33,130 nt of DNA from Clostridiales bacterium (GTDB lineage Bacteria > Bacillota > Clostridia > Lachnospirales > Bianqueaceae). The DNA lies in contig JAILDJ010000250.1 of assembly GCA_024689505.1 (NCBI GenBank), forward strand, positions 1-33,130, written 5' to 3'. Below, one piece after another: positions 1 through 7,191 of the stretch; the stretch's first letter is position 1, and every line of letters starts with the position of its first letter. Position numbers and translations under genes: made by a program. The notes under the pieces were generated by a model. The model ran no database searches. It was not told the origin of the DNA and saw only the letters and a list, made by a program, of their open reading frames with translations.

Positions 1-564
1 TTTGAGCTCATCATTTGCCGTATCCGCAACGCGGAAATTCCCGGTATCGAAGATCATACCCAGTTCCGGTACGCGGTCCAGTACATAGCGGACTTCTTCC
101 ACGGAAGCCAGCGGTTTATAGTCTTGCGGTGTGTTCTCGAATCCGATCTTGATCCCATAAGGTCTGGCAAGGTCGCAGGCCATTTGGAAATGGCGGACCG
201 CCAGATCCAGCATCTCCTGACGCGTCATTGCCGCACAAGCCGCTTCATCCCCCATACCCCCGGGGATCACCATGATCAGGCCGGCGCCTGCTTCCTTAGC
301 CAGTTCCAGATTACGTACCAGGCAAGGTCCGACGTCCTCCGGCGCAGAGAAAAAAGGCGGTGCGATCGTCAGACACCCAAGCCGGACCTCATATTTGCGA
401 AGCGCCTTCAGCAGTGCTTCACGGCCGTACGCCTGGAACTCGAATTCCATCATATCGGCTTCGTCATAGCCCGCCTCTTTGATGATGCGGCAGATCAGAT
501 CCGCATCCACAACTTTCTTCATAGCATCCCGCAGGATGGAAAATGTTAAGAGCGAGTACTTCAT
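1..564 (-). CDS. Sugar phosphate isomerase/epimerase-like TIM-barrel protein (host, 3' part missing)
   Basis: I translated this gene by hand from the ATG at 564. It runs 188 codons without a stop and leaves the window at base 1. An AAAGGAG ribosome site lies 6 bases before the ATG. The protein begins MKYSLLTFSI and contains a GFENTPQDYKPL stretch and an IFDTGNFR stretch. Such conserved acidic/His/Asn positions are typical of xylose-isomerase-like TIM-barrel sugar-phosphate isomerases/epimerases, metal-dependent cytosolic enzymes that interconvert sugars or inositols. The exact substrate cannot be told from the sequence. It has no phage character and is most likely the chromosomal neighbour of the prophage, with its promoter side facing the junction. 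The insertion may have separated it from its original upstream region. Confidence 0.8.
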   Translation of the reverse strand, partial: MKYSLLTFSILRDAMKKVVDADLICRIIKEAGYDEADMMEFEFQAYGREALLKALRKYEVRLGCLTIAPPFFSAPEDVGPCLVRNLELAKEAGAGLIMVIPGGMGDEAACAAMTRQEMLDLAVRHFQMACDLARPYGIKIGFENTPQDYKPLASVEEVRYVLDRVPELGMIFDTGNFRVADTANDELK

Positions 565-663
565 CAGTGGCTCCTTTCAAACATGGAAATACTTAAGAGT
601 ATTATACAGCCAAACTGGAGGATGATGCAAGATATGGTCATGATCCTGCAGAAAGAAAACATG

Positions 664-699
664 AAAAAACCGCCGAAATGCTTTAATTCAGCGGTTTTT
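664..699. terminator. Bidirectional hairpin terminator at the host-prophage junction
   Basis: A perfect 9-bp stem, AAAAACCGC (665-673) with GCGGTTTTT (691-699), closes a 17-base loop. The A-rich left arm and T-rich right arm would give a U-tract in either direction. It lies between the host gene's start and the end of the phage lysis operon, so it probably insulates the two. Confidence 0.6.
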
Positions 700-746
700 C
701 TTAGACCGGAGATGAAGAGATTTGAATTATCAAATATGCCTTTTTC

Positions 747-819
747 TTCGCATCACATAGCATTAAAAACCCGCTGTTTCAGCGGGTTCTATCTTTTTTG
801 ACTTTTGTTTCGCATCACA
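747..819. repeat. 11-bp direct repeat TTCGCATCACA flanking a terminator
   Basis: TTCGCATCACA occurs at 747-757 and again at 809-819, on either side of the 768-788 hairpin. Its place at the expected left prophage boundary makes it a candidate for integrase arm sites or part of the attachment site. The right junction is outside the window, so the core cannot be identified. Bases 565-898 hold no gene; apart from these repeats and hairpins I see nothing else in that stretch. Confidence 0.4.
768..788. terminator. Terminator of the phage late/lysis operon
   Basis: The stem AACCCGCTG (768-776) pairs perfectly with CAGCGGGTT (780-788) around a TTT loop. On the minus strand the hairpin is followed by T residues, placing a rho-independent terminator about 110 bases beyond the endolysin stop codon. 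On the plus strand it is also followed by a T-rich tract, so it can act in both directions. Confidence 0.75.
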
Positions 820-832
820 AAACTGTACCTTC

Positions 833-855
833 TTGTGGGTACAATTGTGGGTACA
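833..855. repeat. Tandem 11-bp repeat TTGTGGGTACA near the prophage left end
   Basis: TTGTGGGTACA is present at 833-843 and 845-855, separated by one base. A nearby CTGTACC (823-829) is inverted relative to the GGGTACAG at 849-856. Such short clustered repeats at a prophage end suit integrase or excisionase binding sites, but no site can be proved here. Confidence 0.4.
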
Positions 856-898
856 GCTTCTCCATTTAGCATATACATATTTTGTATATACTTTGCAT

Positions 899-1840
899 CT
901 ATTTCAGATAGTCGCCGCTCGACCATCCGGCGATCTTCCCGTAGGTCACATGCAGCCATACTACCCCTCCGACCTTTTTAATTTGGCCGTCGCATGTGCA
1001 CTTAGCACGATATGGCATGGCTCCCAGAATAGATCCCGATTGTGGTGCCGTTCTGATGTTCAGTCCTGCCTTTGCCGTGACCTCATAGGACCTTTTATAC
1101 TTCTGCTTATCCAGCATCTCGTTGACTCGCGCCTGGATCTGATCATATCTGTATGATATCTCGCTTTTCTTATACATACTGGTCAGTTTGGACTTTCGCG
1201 CCGCGCCGGTTCCATAATCGCCATTGATGACCGCCTGCGCCAGCTGATCCAGCGTGAGCTTCTTGGCATCCGTCTTCGGATCTTCCTTCTTCTCACCCGC
1301 AGGCTTTGTCGGCGTCAACTTTTTCGCGATCGACTTGTAGTCCGGGCAGATAAAACCGCTGATATACCTGAAGTCGATACCACGAGTCAGCTTCTTGACC
1401 TGCGGCAGGTCGCCGGCGTTTCCCTCTACAACTGAGAATGTGTCTTTCCCTACGCTTACAACTGTGCCAACATGATCATGGTATTGGCTTCCTGGTGCGT
1501 CCCCTGTTTTAGGAGCAGTCCATCCGTAGATGACTTGGTCGGCGATCTTTGGCTTATGCGCATCGTTCTCAATCCACCAGCCTTTTGCCTTTGCCTGACT
1601 GATCAGCGATCCGCATGAAAGAGATAGAGGAACATAAGAGCCGATACCCGCCTTGATCAGAGCGGCAGATGCCGTTTCAGCACACCACGGATAGGAGATG
1701 TATGCCTGAGGCAGGCCATGTGTTTTTGCGTAGTCGTTCCAGATCTTCATAATCTCCTTGTGAATCGCCGATCCTTGCTTGCCACCGACCCATTTTGTCA
1801 CTATCGATACTACTGTTTTTCTCAGTTCTGATTCTGTCAT
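899..1840 (-). CDS. Endolysin: CHAP-like peptidase/amidase with CW_7 and SH3 wall-binding domains
   Basis: This 313-residue protein would cut the peptidoglycan of the host wall at the end of the lytic cycle. Residues about 20-165 look like a CHAP-type Cys/His domain: the probable nucleophile is C53 in YPWCAETASAA and the probable His is H121 or H123 in HDHVGTVV. A charged linker (about 172-194) follows. Residues 195-243 resemble a CW_7 (Cpl-7-like) wall-binding repeat, starting LTLDQLAQAVINGDYG. Residues about 252-312 look like a bacterial SH3 domain ending AGWSSGDYLK. There is no signal peptide, so export should depend on the holin. The start ATG overlaps the stop of the upstream gene (ATGA) and has a GGGAG site. 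It is the last gene of the late operon, just before a terminator. Confidence 0.88.
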   Translation of the reverse strand: MTESELRKTVVSIVTKWVGGKQGSAIHKEIMKIWNDYAKTHGLPQAYISYPWCAETASAALIKAGIGSYVPLSLSCGSLISQAKAKGWWIENDAHKPKIADQVIYGWTAPKTGDAPGSQYHDHVGTVVSVGKDTFSVVEGNAGDLPQVKKLTRGIDFRYISGFICPDYKSIAKKLTPTKPAGEKKEDPKTDAKKLTLDQLAQAVINGDYGTGAARKSKLTSMYKKSEISYRYDQIQARVNEMLDKQKYKRSYEVTAKAGLNIRTAPQSGSILGAMPYRAKCTCDGQIKKVGGVVWLHVTYGKIAGWSSGDYLK

Positions 1841-2193
1841 AGCTTTTGCTCCCTCTCCAGCTGCTCCACCTTGTGTTTGATGTAGGAATTACCATCGTGT
1901 TTGACGTAGAAGTCGTATTGTTCATGAAAACGCTGCAATTCGATCTCGTCTGTTTCCTGTCTCCTCTCTACTGCTGCCAGGAATGAGACCAGGAAGTTCT
2001 TGCATGCTTCCATATCACCCTTCTCTACCTTTTTCTCCAATGTGTCAATTTTGGCTCCAAGCGCCTGTATATCGGCCTTCACGGCCCCTCCTACCCAGTC
2101 CTTAAGATTCTTCTTCAAGAAGGCTATGCCGGAGATCAATGCGACCATGAAGGCCACGAACATCCCGATATCTCCCAATGTGATGTTCTCCAT
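1837..2193 (-). CDS. Small membrane protein with coiled coil, holin-associated (XhlA/hemolysin-like)
   Basis: This is a 118-residue protein with one N-terminal membrane segment (about residues 8-26, GMFVAFMVALISGIAFL) and then a long charged helical region likely to form a coiled coil. One membrane anchor plus coiled coil next to a holin and an endolysin resembles XhlA-type lysis accessory proteins, but sequence similarity is not strong enough to be certain. An AGGAGG site lies 5 bases before the ATG, and the ATG shares its first A with the stop of the holin gene (TAATG). It probably helps control the timing of lysis. Confidence 0.6.
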   Translation of the reverse strand: MENITLGDIGMFVAFMVALISGIAFLKKNLKDWVGGAVKADIQALGAKIDTLEKKVEKGDMEACKNFLVSFLAAVERRQETDEIELQRFHEQYDFYVKHDGNSYIKHKVEQLEREQKL

Positions 2194-2414
2194 TACTCTG
2201 CCTCCTGAATCTCTGAATCTACCAGATGGACGCCGCTGTCCGCCAGGCCTTCGCCGATGATATATCCAATCAGCGTGGCGCCTGCCATGATGCAGGCTGT
2301 GACCCGGGTGATCTGATTCTCCGGAGTCCCATACAAGATCAGCAGCTGTGTGATGAACCCTACCACAGCCAGCCAGAACTTGCGCGACGTCAGCTTACGT
2401 TTCCAATCGATCAT
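2193..2414 (-). CDS. Phage holin, phi-LC3-like
   Basis: A 73-residue membrane protein beginning MIDWKRKLTSRKFWLAVVG. The charged Trp-containing N-terminus followed by K-FW and two hydrophobic stretches (about residues 12-29 and 39-55) matches the phi-LC3 holin pattern. Holins form membrane lesions that release the endolysin. It has an AGGAGG site 7 bases before the ATG, which overlaps the preceding stop as ATGA. It sits directly upstream of the coiled-coil membrane protein and the endolysin, forming a three-gene lysis cassette. Confidence 0.8.
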   Translation of the reverse strand: MIDWKRKLTSRKFWLAVVGFITQLLILYGTPENQITRVTACIMAGATLIGYIIGEGLADSGVHLVDSEIQEAE

Positions 2415-2773
2415 GCGTATACCTCCTCTTCTTCACCACCGTGGTATTCGATGTCCGGCTTCTTGGACCTTTCGATCTCAATGTCCAGACTGATCACGGA
2501 CAGCACTTCTTCATTGCCTCCGAAGATCCTCACTTCCGCGACTCCTTCCATCATTCCAACCGATAACGCTGCCGGAATGATGAATGAAGCTACGTTCCCT
2601 TCCGTTACGACATCCAAATAGACTCCATACCTGGTACCTGTGCGCGACAGGAAGCTTATATGAGCCTGCGCCGTGTAACCCTCGAGGATGAAGTCCTCTC
2701 CCTGCTCATCAACGCATGTGATCACGACTTCCCTTGTCGTGCCTTCCTTGTAGCTAATTGACATTTCGGACAA
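2411..2773 (-). CDS. Baseplate/tail accessory protein, BppU-N-like
   Basis: The 120-residue product begins MSEMSISYKEGTTREVVITC and is rich in beta-strand-forming sequence (EGYTAQAHISFLSRTG, VASFIIPAALS). Small proteins of this shape between fibres and holin in Firmicutes phages often resemble the N-terminal domain of upper baseplate proteins; that resemblance here is only moderate. The most upstream start is a TTG at 2773, which has a GGGGGTG site 7 bases away. An ATG at 2764 is the alternative, but then the site is rather far away. It overlaps the upstream gene by about 20 bases. Confidence 0.5.
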   Translation of the reverse strand: MSEMSISYKEGTTREVVITCVDEQGEDFILEGYTAQAHISFLSRTGTRYGVYLDVVTEGNVASFIIPAALSVGMMEGVAEVRIFGGNEEVLSVISLDIEIERSKKPDIEYHGGEEEEVYA

Positions 2774-2996
2774 TGTGCTTCACCCCCGATTTCTTTGTTA
2801 CTACCGTGCCCAGCCGATCCGTCTTCCGGATGGCTGCTCCCACGGTGTCCCGATATATAAGCTCTGCTGCCACCGCTTCCCTTCCAGAGACGATGACCAC
2901 TTCCCTGCTTGTTTTGCTGACCCGCACTGTCAGCCTGGTGGTCTGATGGATCGGCGGGCTGGATTCGAATGTCAAATAGAACCATGATCTACTCAT
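2754..2996 (-). CDS. Small tail-region protein of unknown function
   Basis: An 80-residue basic protein beginning MSRSWFYLTFESSPP. I do not recognise a family. I chose the ATG at 2996 because a GGGAGGGG site precedes it and it overlaps the previous gene's stop as AATGA. It is strand-rich (LTVRVSK, VVIVSGREA) with no membrane segment. Its place between two Ig-like tail proteins and the BppU-N-like protein suggests a structural or receptor-side accessory role. Confidence 0.5.
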   Translation of the reverse strand: MSRSWFYLTFESSPPIHQTTRLTVRVSKTSREVVIVSGREAVAAELIYRDTVGAAIRKTDRLGTVVTKKSGVKHIVRNVN

Positions 2997-3786
2997 TCCA
3001 GACCCCTCCCGCATTCCGACCATAGACAGCTATCAGATAGACACCATCGCCGCTCGTGAGCTCTTCATCGACCACAGAGATCCTCCCCTGCGCACCTGCT
3101 GCAAGATTGGTCCCTGTCTCGACCAAGACACCGACGCCTCGCTGCGGCATGACACCGTTCTTGACCGCTCTGGCTTCCCACTCGACCAGCGTCTGATCCG
3201 CTGTGAAGGTACAGATGCATTCGTCATGCCCACTTTCGTCCGAGATCCTCGTCTTATCCGGTGTGCCGATCGTGATAACCGGCGGTTCCTCCGAAGGCAG
3301 CGTGTAGTCTACCTCGATCTCCGCGCCGTATATATACGCATAGCCGGTCGTGTTCCTCGAGTTGCGTCGGACATAGATCAGGATCGTGAAGTTCGCGCCA
3401 TAGTTGACGATCTGCTGCCATGTCAAGGCTCCTGTTGGGATCGTGATCGTCTTCGCGCTGGTCCCAAAGTTCTCGCTCGCCGTGGTCCCACTCAAGGCCG
3501 ATGTTCCATTGGCCAGTCTCGGAGCATACGATGTCCCTGTCGCCAGGCTTCTTTCGAAGCCTTTCACCTTGATCGCGAATGAGTTGATCGTCGCTCCTGC
3601 AGGAATATCTGAGAAGTTGAACCCCCGCAGGTACAGATACCGCGAGCTGGTCGATGCGTTGTTATTCGTGATCGTTGCATATGTCGGGCTGTCCGTGTTC
3701 GCGTACATGTTCTGTGCATTAGACACGCTCAAATACGACGCGCTGGAGACCGCATATGTGCTTGGGACTAATCTTATCGTAGCCAT
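2989..3786 (-). CDS. Tail fibre/receptor-binding-like protein
   Basis: 265 residues, beginning MATIRLVPSTYAVSSASYLS, with a Ser/Thr/Asn-rich beta-sandwich-like N-terminal part that includes an IPAGATINSFAIKVKG stretch. The last ~95 residues (from VITIGTPDKTRIS to YGRNAGGVWNE) form a separate domain that is clearly related to the C-terminus of the neighbouring gene at 3803-4456. Both carry a PD..-IS-..SG start, a FT-D-..L-E core and a GDG-Y-I-VYGR..G-W end. It probably forms part of the host-recognition complex at the tail tip. It has a GGGAG site and a clear ATG. Confidence 0.6.
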   Translation of the reverse strand: MATIRLVPSTYAVSSASYLSVSNAQNMYANTDSPTYATITNNNASTSSRYLYLRGFNFSDIPAGATINSFAIKVKGFERSLATGTSYAPRLANGTSALSGTTASENFGTSAKTITIPTGALTWQQIVNYGANFTILIYVRRNSRNTTGYAYIYGAEIEVDYTLPSEEPPVITIGTPDKTRISDESGHDECICTFTADQTLVEWEARAVKNGVMPQRGVGVLVETGTNLAAGAQGRISVVDEELTSGDGVYLIAVYGRNAGGVWNE

Positions 3787-3802
3787 CGGCTACACTCCCT
3801 TC

Positions 3803-4456
3803 TTATGCAGACCACAGACCGTTGACTGCGCTACGTCCGAAGACCTTGACGATATAGGTACCATCAGACCCGCCGATGGCCGTCTTGAAGTCCGAACCAT
3901 TGATCTTGCAGGTGACCGCAGTATTGGCTGCCACCGTGGTGCCGTGCATGTTCACTGAACCGTTCGTGGTCGGGATCTCCGTTCCTGCATCATGCGCGCT
4001 GTTCTGAGTCGGCACCACCCGAACCGTATACTCGCTCAAAGCTGTGTCGCTGGTGAAGCTGAACGTGGCCAGATTCTTGCCGCTGATCTCGGAGATCTTC
4101 TCCACATCCGGGCCGGTGATGGTGATGGCCGGGATAGCCGTGGAAAGCGTGATGGTAGCCGTACTCTCCGCGGATTCGTTGTAGACGTCGTCGCGGACCT
4201 TGATGTGCAGCGTATACTGACCGTCCGTTGCAGGAAGATTGACGCTCTTCGTGCCGGCAAATGTCTCCCAGGAAGCCGAGGCTTCTGTCGTATGCTGATC
4301 ATAACCCCAGATCTTCATCGAAGTGACATCAGCGTCAGATGACGCGATCGTCAGCGTGACTGCCCTGTTGCTTGTGATACTCGCGCCGTTGTTGATCAAG
4401 AACGCCGATATCGACGGAGCGAGGGTGTCGAGTGTGAGATTAAAGAAATTCGCCAT
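3803..4456 (-). CDS. Tail protein with Ig-like and shared C-terminal domain
   Basis: A 217-residue protein beginning MANFFNLTLDTLAPSISAFL. Residues about 10-108 look like an Ig-like beta sandwich (a VTLTIASSDADVTSMKIWG strand pattern and a DGQYTLHIKVRDDV segment, common in surface-binding repeats). The C-terminal ~100 residues are the same domain type as in the next gene (2989-3786). A GGGGAG site precedes the ATG. Its position within the fibre cluster suggests an adhesion or receptor-contact role; no enzymatic motif is seen. Confidence 0.6.
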   Translation of the reverse strand: MANFFNLTLDTLAPSISAFLINNGASITSNRAVTLTIASSDADVTSMKIWGYDQHTTEASASWETFAGTKSVNLPATDGQYTLHIKVRDDVYNESAESTATITLSTAIPAITITGPDVEKISEISGKNLATFSFTSDTALSEYTVRVVPTQNSAHDAGTEIPTTNGSVNMHGTTVAANTAVTCKINGSDFKTAIGGSDGTYIVKVFGRSAVNGLWSA

Positions 4457-4474
4457 GATTCATTCTCCCCTCTT

Positions 4475-5218
4475 TTAGCTGAATGCCAGCGTTAAGTTGA
4501 CTGCGGCCATAGAGACCACTGAGTTGTTTGTTACGTTCGTGAATGCCGACGTCTTGACGATATCTAACTGGACCAGCCGATCCGACGCCTTCGTGACAGT
4601 GAACGATATCCCGCTCTTCCCGACCCAGTTCGTTGAATCCGTGCTCGAATCCATGTAGCCGCCGCCTGACACACGTACGCCGCCAACCAGCGCTGTGCAT
4701 GTTATCGTACTTATATTCTTCAGCGATTTGTCGACCGGCACCATGAACCTCGCATGCTTCGTCGATGACGTGATATATCCATTGATCGGAACACCGCCAT
4801 TGTCGCCGGCTATCATGAACGTGTCTCCCGATTTGTAGTACATGTCAGAGATCAGATCAAGTATTTCTGAATCCTTTCCTCCTTGTTCTATGTACCACAC
4901 GGCATTGTGGTATACGAACGCTACAATTTCTCCAGCTTCCCACGCGTTCAACCCCACGTTTTTGTAGATTGAATAACGCACATTTTTTGCCCCTGTTCCT
5001 GAAACATTCAGACTTACTGTCCCATCAAAGAGCTGCGCATAGTCCATTCTCACGACGATTCTCGTACCATTTACCAGGTTCTCACTATTGAAGCCGCTAA
5101 TACTTACCGTCTTTGTGCTTGCAGAACCAGATGTCGAGCATGTCCCATAGTATGTCGCCCCGTAGAACTCAAACTCAACACCATCCGGCATGGTAAGAGT
5201 CTTTGTTTTATTCGCCAT
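4475..5218 (-). CDS. Tail fibre/receptor-binding-like protein
   Basis: 247 residues starting MANKTKTLTMPDGVEFEFYG. The start at 5218 is supported by a GGGAGGAAATA sequence directly before it; its A is shared with the stop of the kinase gene (TAATG). The N-terminal KTLT-PDG-F-YGA pattern is common in Firmicutes phage fibre subunits. The middle contains a FVYHNAVWYIEQGG strand. The C-terminal half (HARFMVPVDKSLKNISTITC onward) looks like a compact beta-rich tip domain. Probably part of the receptor-binding apparatus. Confidence 0.6.
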   Translation of the reverse strand: MANKTKTLTMPDGVEFEFYGATYYGTCSTSGSASTKTVSISGFNSENLVNGTRIVVRMDYAQLFDGTVSLNVSGTGAKNVRYSIYKNVGLNAWEAGEIVAFVYHNAVWYIEQGGKDSEILDLISDMYYKSGDTFMIAGDNGGVPINGYITSSTKHARFMVPVDKSLKNISTITCTALVGGVRVSGGGYMDSSTDSTNWVGKSGISFTVTKASDRLVQLDIVKTSAFTNVTNNSVVSMAAVNLTLAFS

Positions 5219-5631
5219 TATTTCCTCCCGTATGTCAGATCTTTTGTTTCGAACCACTCCTGGATCAGCCAAGCGAAATATGGCGGCCTTTCCTTTGATC
5301 TTTCCATGCAGACATCATATGGTGTGTCAATAAAGATCACTTCATCAGCCTTGATTCGTTCTTTAGCTTTACACAGCTTTTCTGTTGTATTGGCAAGACT
5401 CACTACGTATGCATCTTTCCAACCTCCTACTCGATCGCGAATCATGTCTTTCAGGTCGGAGTCGAGCTTACATGCGATCTCATGCGTATACATCTCCGCA
5501 TCATGCGAATCCTGGCCACTGATTGCGCCGTATATGAGATCCACGTCGCAGATCAGATCCCCTCGTCTAATATGCTCCTTTATATATGTGCTCTTGCCAC
5601 TGCACGGCGAGCCGCAGATCAGGTATACCAT
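5218..5631 (-). CDS. P-loop ATP-binding kinase-like protein in the tail fibre cluster
   Basis: This 137-residue soluble protein starts MVYLIC with a textbook P-loop GSPCSGKST at residues 7-15. It has acidic residues D29/D31 (ICDVDLIYG) where a phosphate-acceptor or Mg site is expected, and a possible lid with Arg residues (CMERSKERP, about 108-116). This layout matches small AAA_33/polynucleotide-kinase-like or zeta-toxin-like kinases; the substrate cannot be assigned. It is embedded between structural genes with tight spacing (2 bases upstream, 1-base overlap downstream), yet has only a weak ribosome site. Three counted 60-base lines (5221-5400) contain 78 of 180 G+C (43%), below the late genes around it. 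This suits a morons-type insertion; it might modify nucleotides, RNA or fibre proteins. Confidence 0.75.
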   Translation of the reverse strand: MVYLICGSPCSGKSTYIKEHIRRGDLICDVDLIYGAISGQDSHDAEMYTHEIACKLDSDLKDMIRDRVGGWKDAYVVSLANTTEKLCKAKERIKADEVIFIDTPYDVCMERSKERPPYFAWLIQEWFETKDLTYGRK

Positions 5632-5633
5632 TA

Positions 5634-6056
5634 TTATGACCAGGTTATCGTCTTAACATCCATGCTGGTAGGATACGCGCTTTTTGAGTTCGCTCCAAAA
5701 ATCCAAGATGCTAGATTTGGATAATAATTTACGCTGGAACCATTCATGCGTATAAACGCTGCTCTGTAATACTCGTCATATTTATACACACCATACAAAT
5801 ATGCCAGTGAATTGTCCGACACGTAGTCATTCCATGCACCATATTGGTACACAAGGTACACCGGGATCCCTGCTTGTGTGGCATCGTAGAGCTCTTGGAT
5901 GGTCTTGTCCAGCGTATAATTGCCCCCTATGTAACTCCCGTGCACTATGATCCCGCCGCTTCCTTGTGCCGCCTCCTGAATCCCATCTTCGATGTTATTC
6001 AGCTTCTCCTTGCTGATAGTCTCATTGTCTACCCATGTGTGCCTCGTATATGCCAT
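5634..6056 (-). CDS. Baseplate/fibre accessory protein
   Basis: 140 residues beginning MAYTRHTWVDNETISKEKLN. The first ~25 residues (YT-H-WVDNE-ISKEKLNNIEDGI) are a motif found at the N-terminus of many Firmicutes phage fibre or structural proteins and probably mediate docking to the baseplate. The rest is aromatic-rich (Tyr/Trp) and may be a short carbohydrate-binding or tip domain; I recognise no known fold. A GAGGAGG site precedes the ATG and the gene nearly abuts its neighbour. Confidence 0.55.
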   Translation of the reverse strand: MAYTRHTWVDNETISKEKLNNIEDGIQEAAQGSGGIIVHGSYIGGNYTLDKTIQELYDATQAGIPVYLVYQYGAWNDYVSDNSLAYLYGVYKYDEYYRAAFIRMNGSSVNYYPNLASWIFGANSKSAYPTSMDVKTITWS

Positions 6057-6057
6057 T

Positions 6058-7191
6058 TCAGTCCTCCTCGACTACGAATTTCACACCGCTTCCCTTGAAT
6101 CCCCGGATCGCCGACACTACATTCATCGTCCTGGTTCGGAGATTGTTCAGCGTCAGCTTGTAGCTGCTGTACTCATAGCCAATCGATCCATCGGTCAGCG
6201 CGATAATCGTCTCTGAATCATGTTCCACATCGCCACCCGGAACGTAATTCGGTACTCCTGTCTTGGCAGTGCCTGTTTTTGCACTCCCGACCGCTGAGCT
6301 CATATCATAGGCGATATGGTAGCTTCCACCGCCACCTCCGCCGCCTCCGCCTCCATGGCTGTCGATATATTGCTTTACGACTTTGTTCTGGACAGGGTTT
6401 GTGCTGGTAGAAGACATCGCAGAATCGATTGTCACCTCAGGCGGGATCGTTGGTTTGTTTTTGATGTAATCATCCGCTGATGTGTCCGTCTGGTTCCAGT
6501 CCGACTGAACATTGGCCTCCGCACCGGCATCGATTCCTTCCAGTTTCTGCTTTTCTGCCGTGGAATAGTCATTTGTGGACAGTCCCTTGCCTGCCACTTT
6601 GTCGACCTTATCCGCAAGGTAAGTCAGCAGACCATAATCCTCCAGGTCTCTGTCTCCGATCACTGTCACGCCACCGATGCTTGGAAGATTCAGCAGCTGC
6701 TCATAGTCGTCAGTGCCGCTACCTCCACCGCCGCCTCCACCTTGCTCCGCCCATTCGGATCGAACGCAAACAGCACCATATCGCGGCCAGACCGTCAATG
6801 CGGATCCACTGGACTGTGCGCCGTTTATGTAGAATGTGACTTCGCCTTGTTCCTCAGTCACCCGGAGCGTAGTGATCAGATGCACATAAGTATAACTGGT
6901 CGCAGATGCATTCTGCTTCGCCGTGTTCCACACCACATCGGCGGCGGCTGCAGACGTGGTTGAAATATTGATGGCTCTTGTGCCTGTCGCATTTGAGGCG
7001 AACCTCGCCGCGACCTTTACGATATGAACACCTGTTTTCAGTTTGAAGGTTGCCAGCTCGTGCCAGTCACCGTCCCCCGCAAGACTGACGCTGTTAGGAT
7101 TCGCTGAACCATTCACCGCACCCGCTGATATCGTGCCGATCGGCACCAGGTCGTCTACGATCGCACTCAGAAGTTCATACAACGTATTCAT
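6058..7191 (-). CDS. Tail fibre protein with polyglycine linkers
   Basis: A 377-residue fibre subunit. Residues 1-148 look like a beta-sandwich domain (SLAGDGDWHELATFKLK pattern). A seven-Gly run (residues about 150-156) leads to a coiled or repetitive middle part containing LSTNDYSTAEKQKLEGID, a sequence motif seen in many phage tail fibres. A second, nine-Gly run (about residues 284-292) leads to a C-terminal beta domain that ends SGVKFVVEED. The polyglycine hinges separate three modules and are natural points for domain exchange. It starts as ATGA overlapping the upstream stop. Role: host attachment. Confidence 0.7.
   Translation of the reverse strand: MNTLYELLSAIVDDLVPIGTISAGAVNGSANPNSVSLAGDGDWHELATFKLKTGVHIVKVAARFASNATGTRAINISTTSAAAADVVWNTAKQNASATSYTYVHLITTLRVTEEQGEVTFYINGAQSSGSALTVWPRYGAVCVRSEWAEQGGGGGGGSGTDDYEQLLNLPSIGGVTVIGDRDLEDYGLLTYLADKVDKVAGKGLSTNDYSTAEKQKLEGIDAGAEANVQSDWNQTDTSADDYIKNKPTIPPEVTIDSAMSSTSTNPVQNKVVKQYIDSHGGGGGGGGGGSYHIAYDMSSAVGSAKTGTAKTGVPNYVPGGDVEHDSETIIALTDGSIGYEYSSYKLTLNNLRTRTMNVVSAIRGFKGSGVKFVVEED

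Noticed and set aside
124-549. Open frame of 141 codons on the plus strand
   Set aside because: It lies over the clearly better minus-strand isomerase gene, which has a ribosome site and family motifs.
3404-3958. Long plus-strand frame in the fibre region
   Set aside because: Antisense to two well-supported minus-strand fibre genes; low-complexity composition and no ribosome site.
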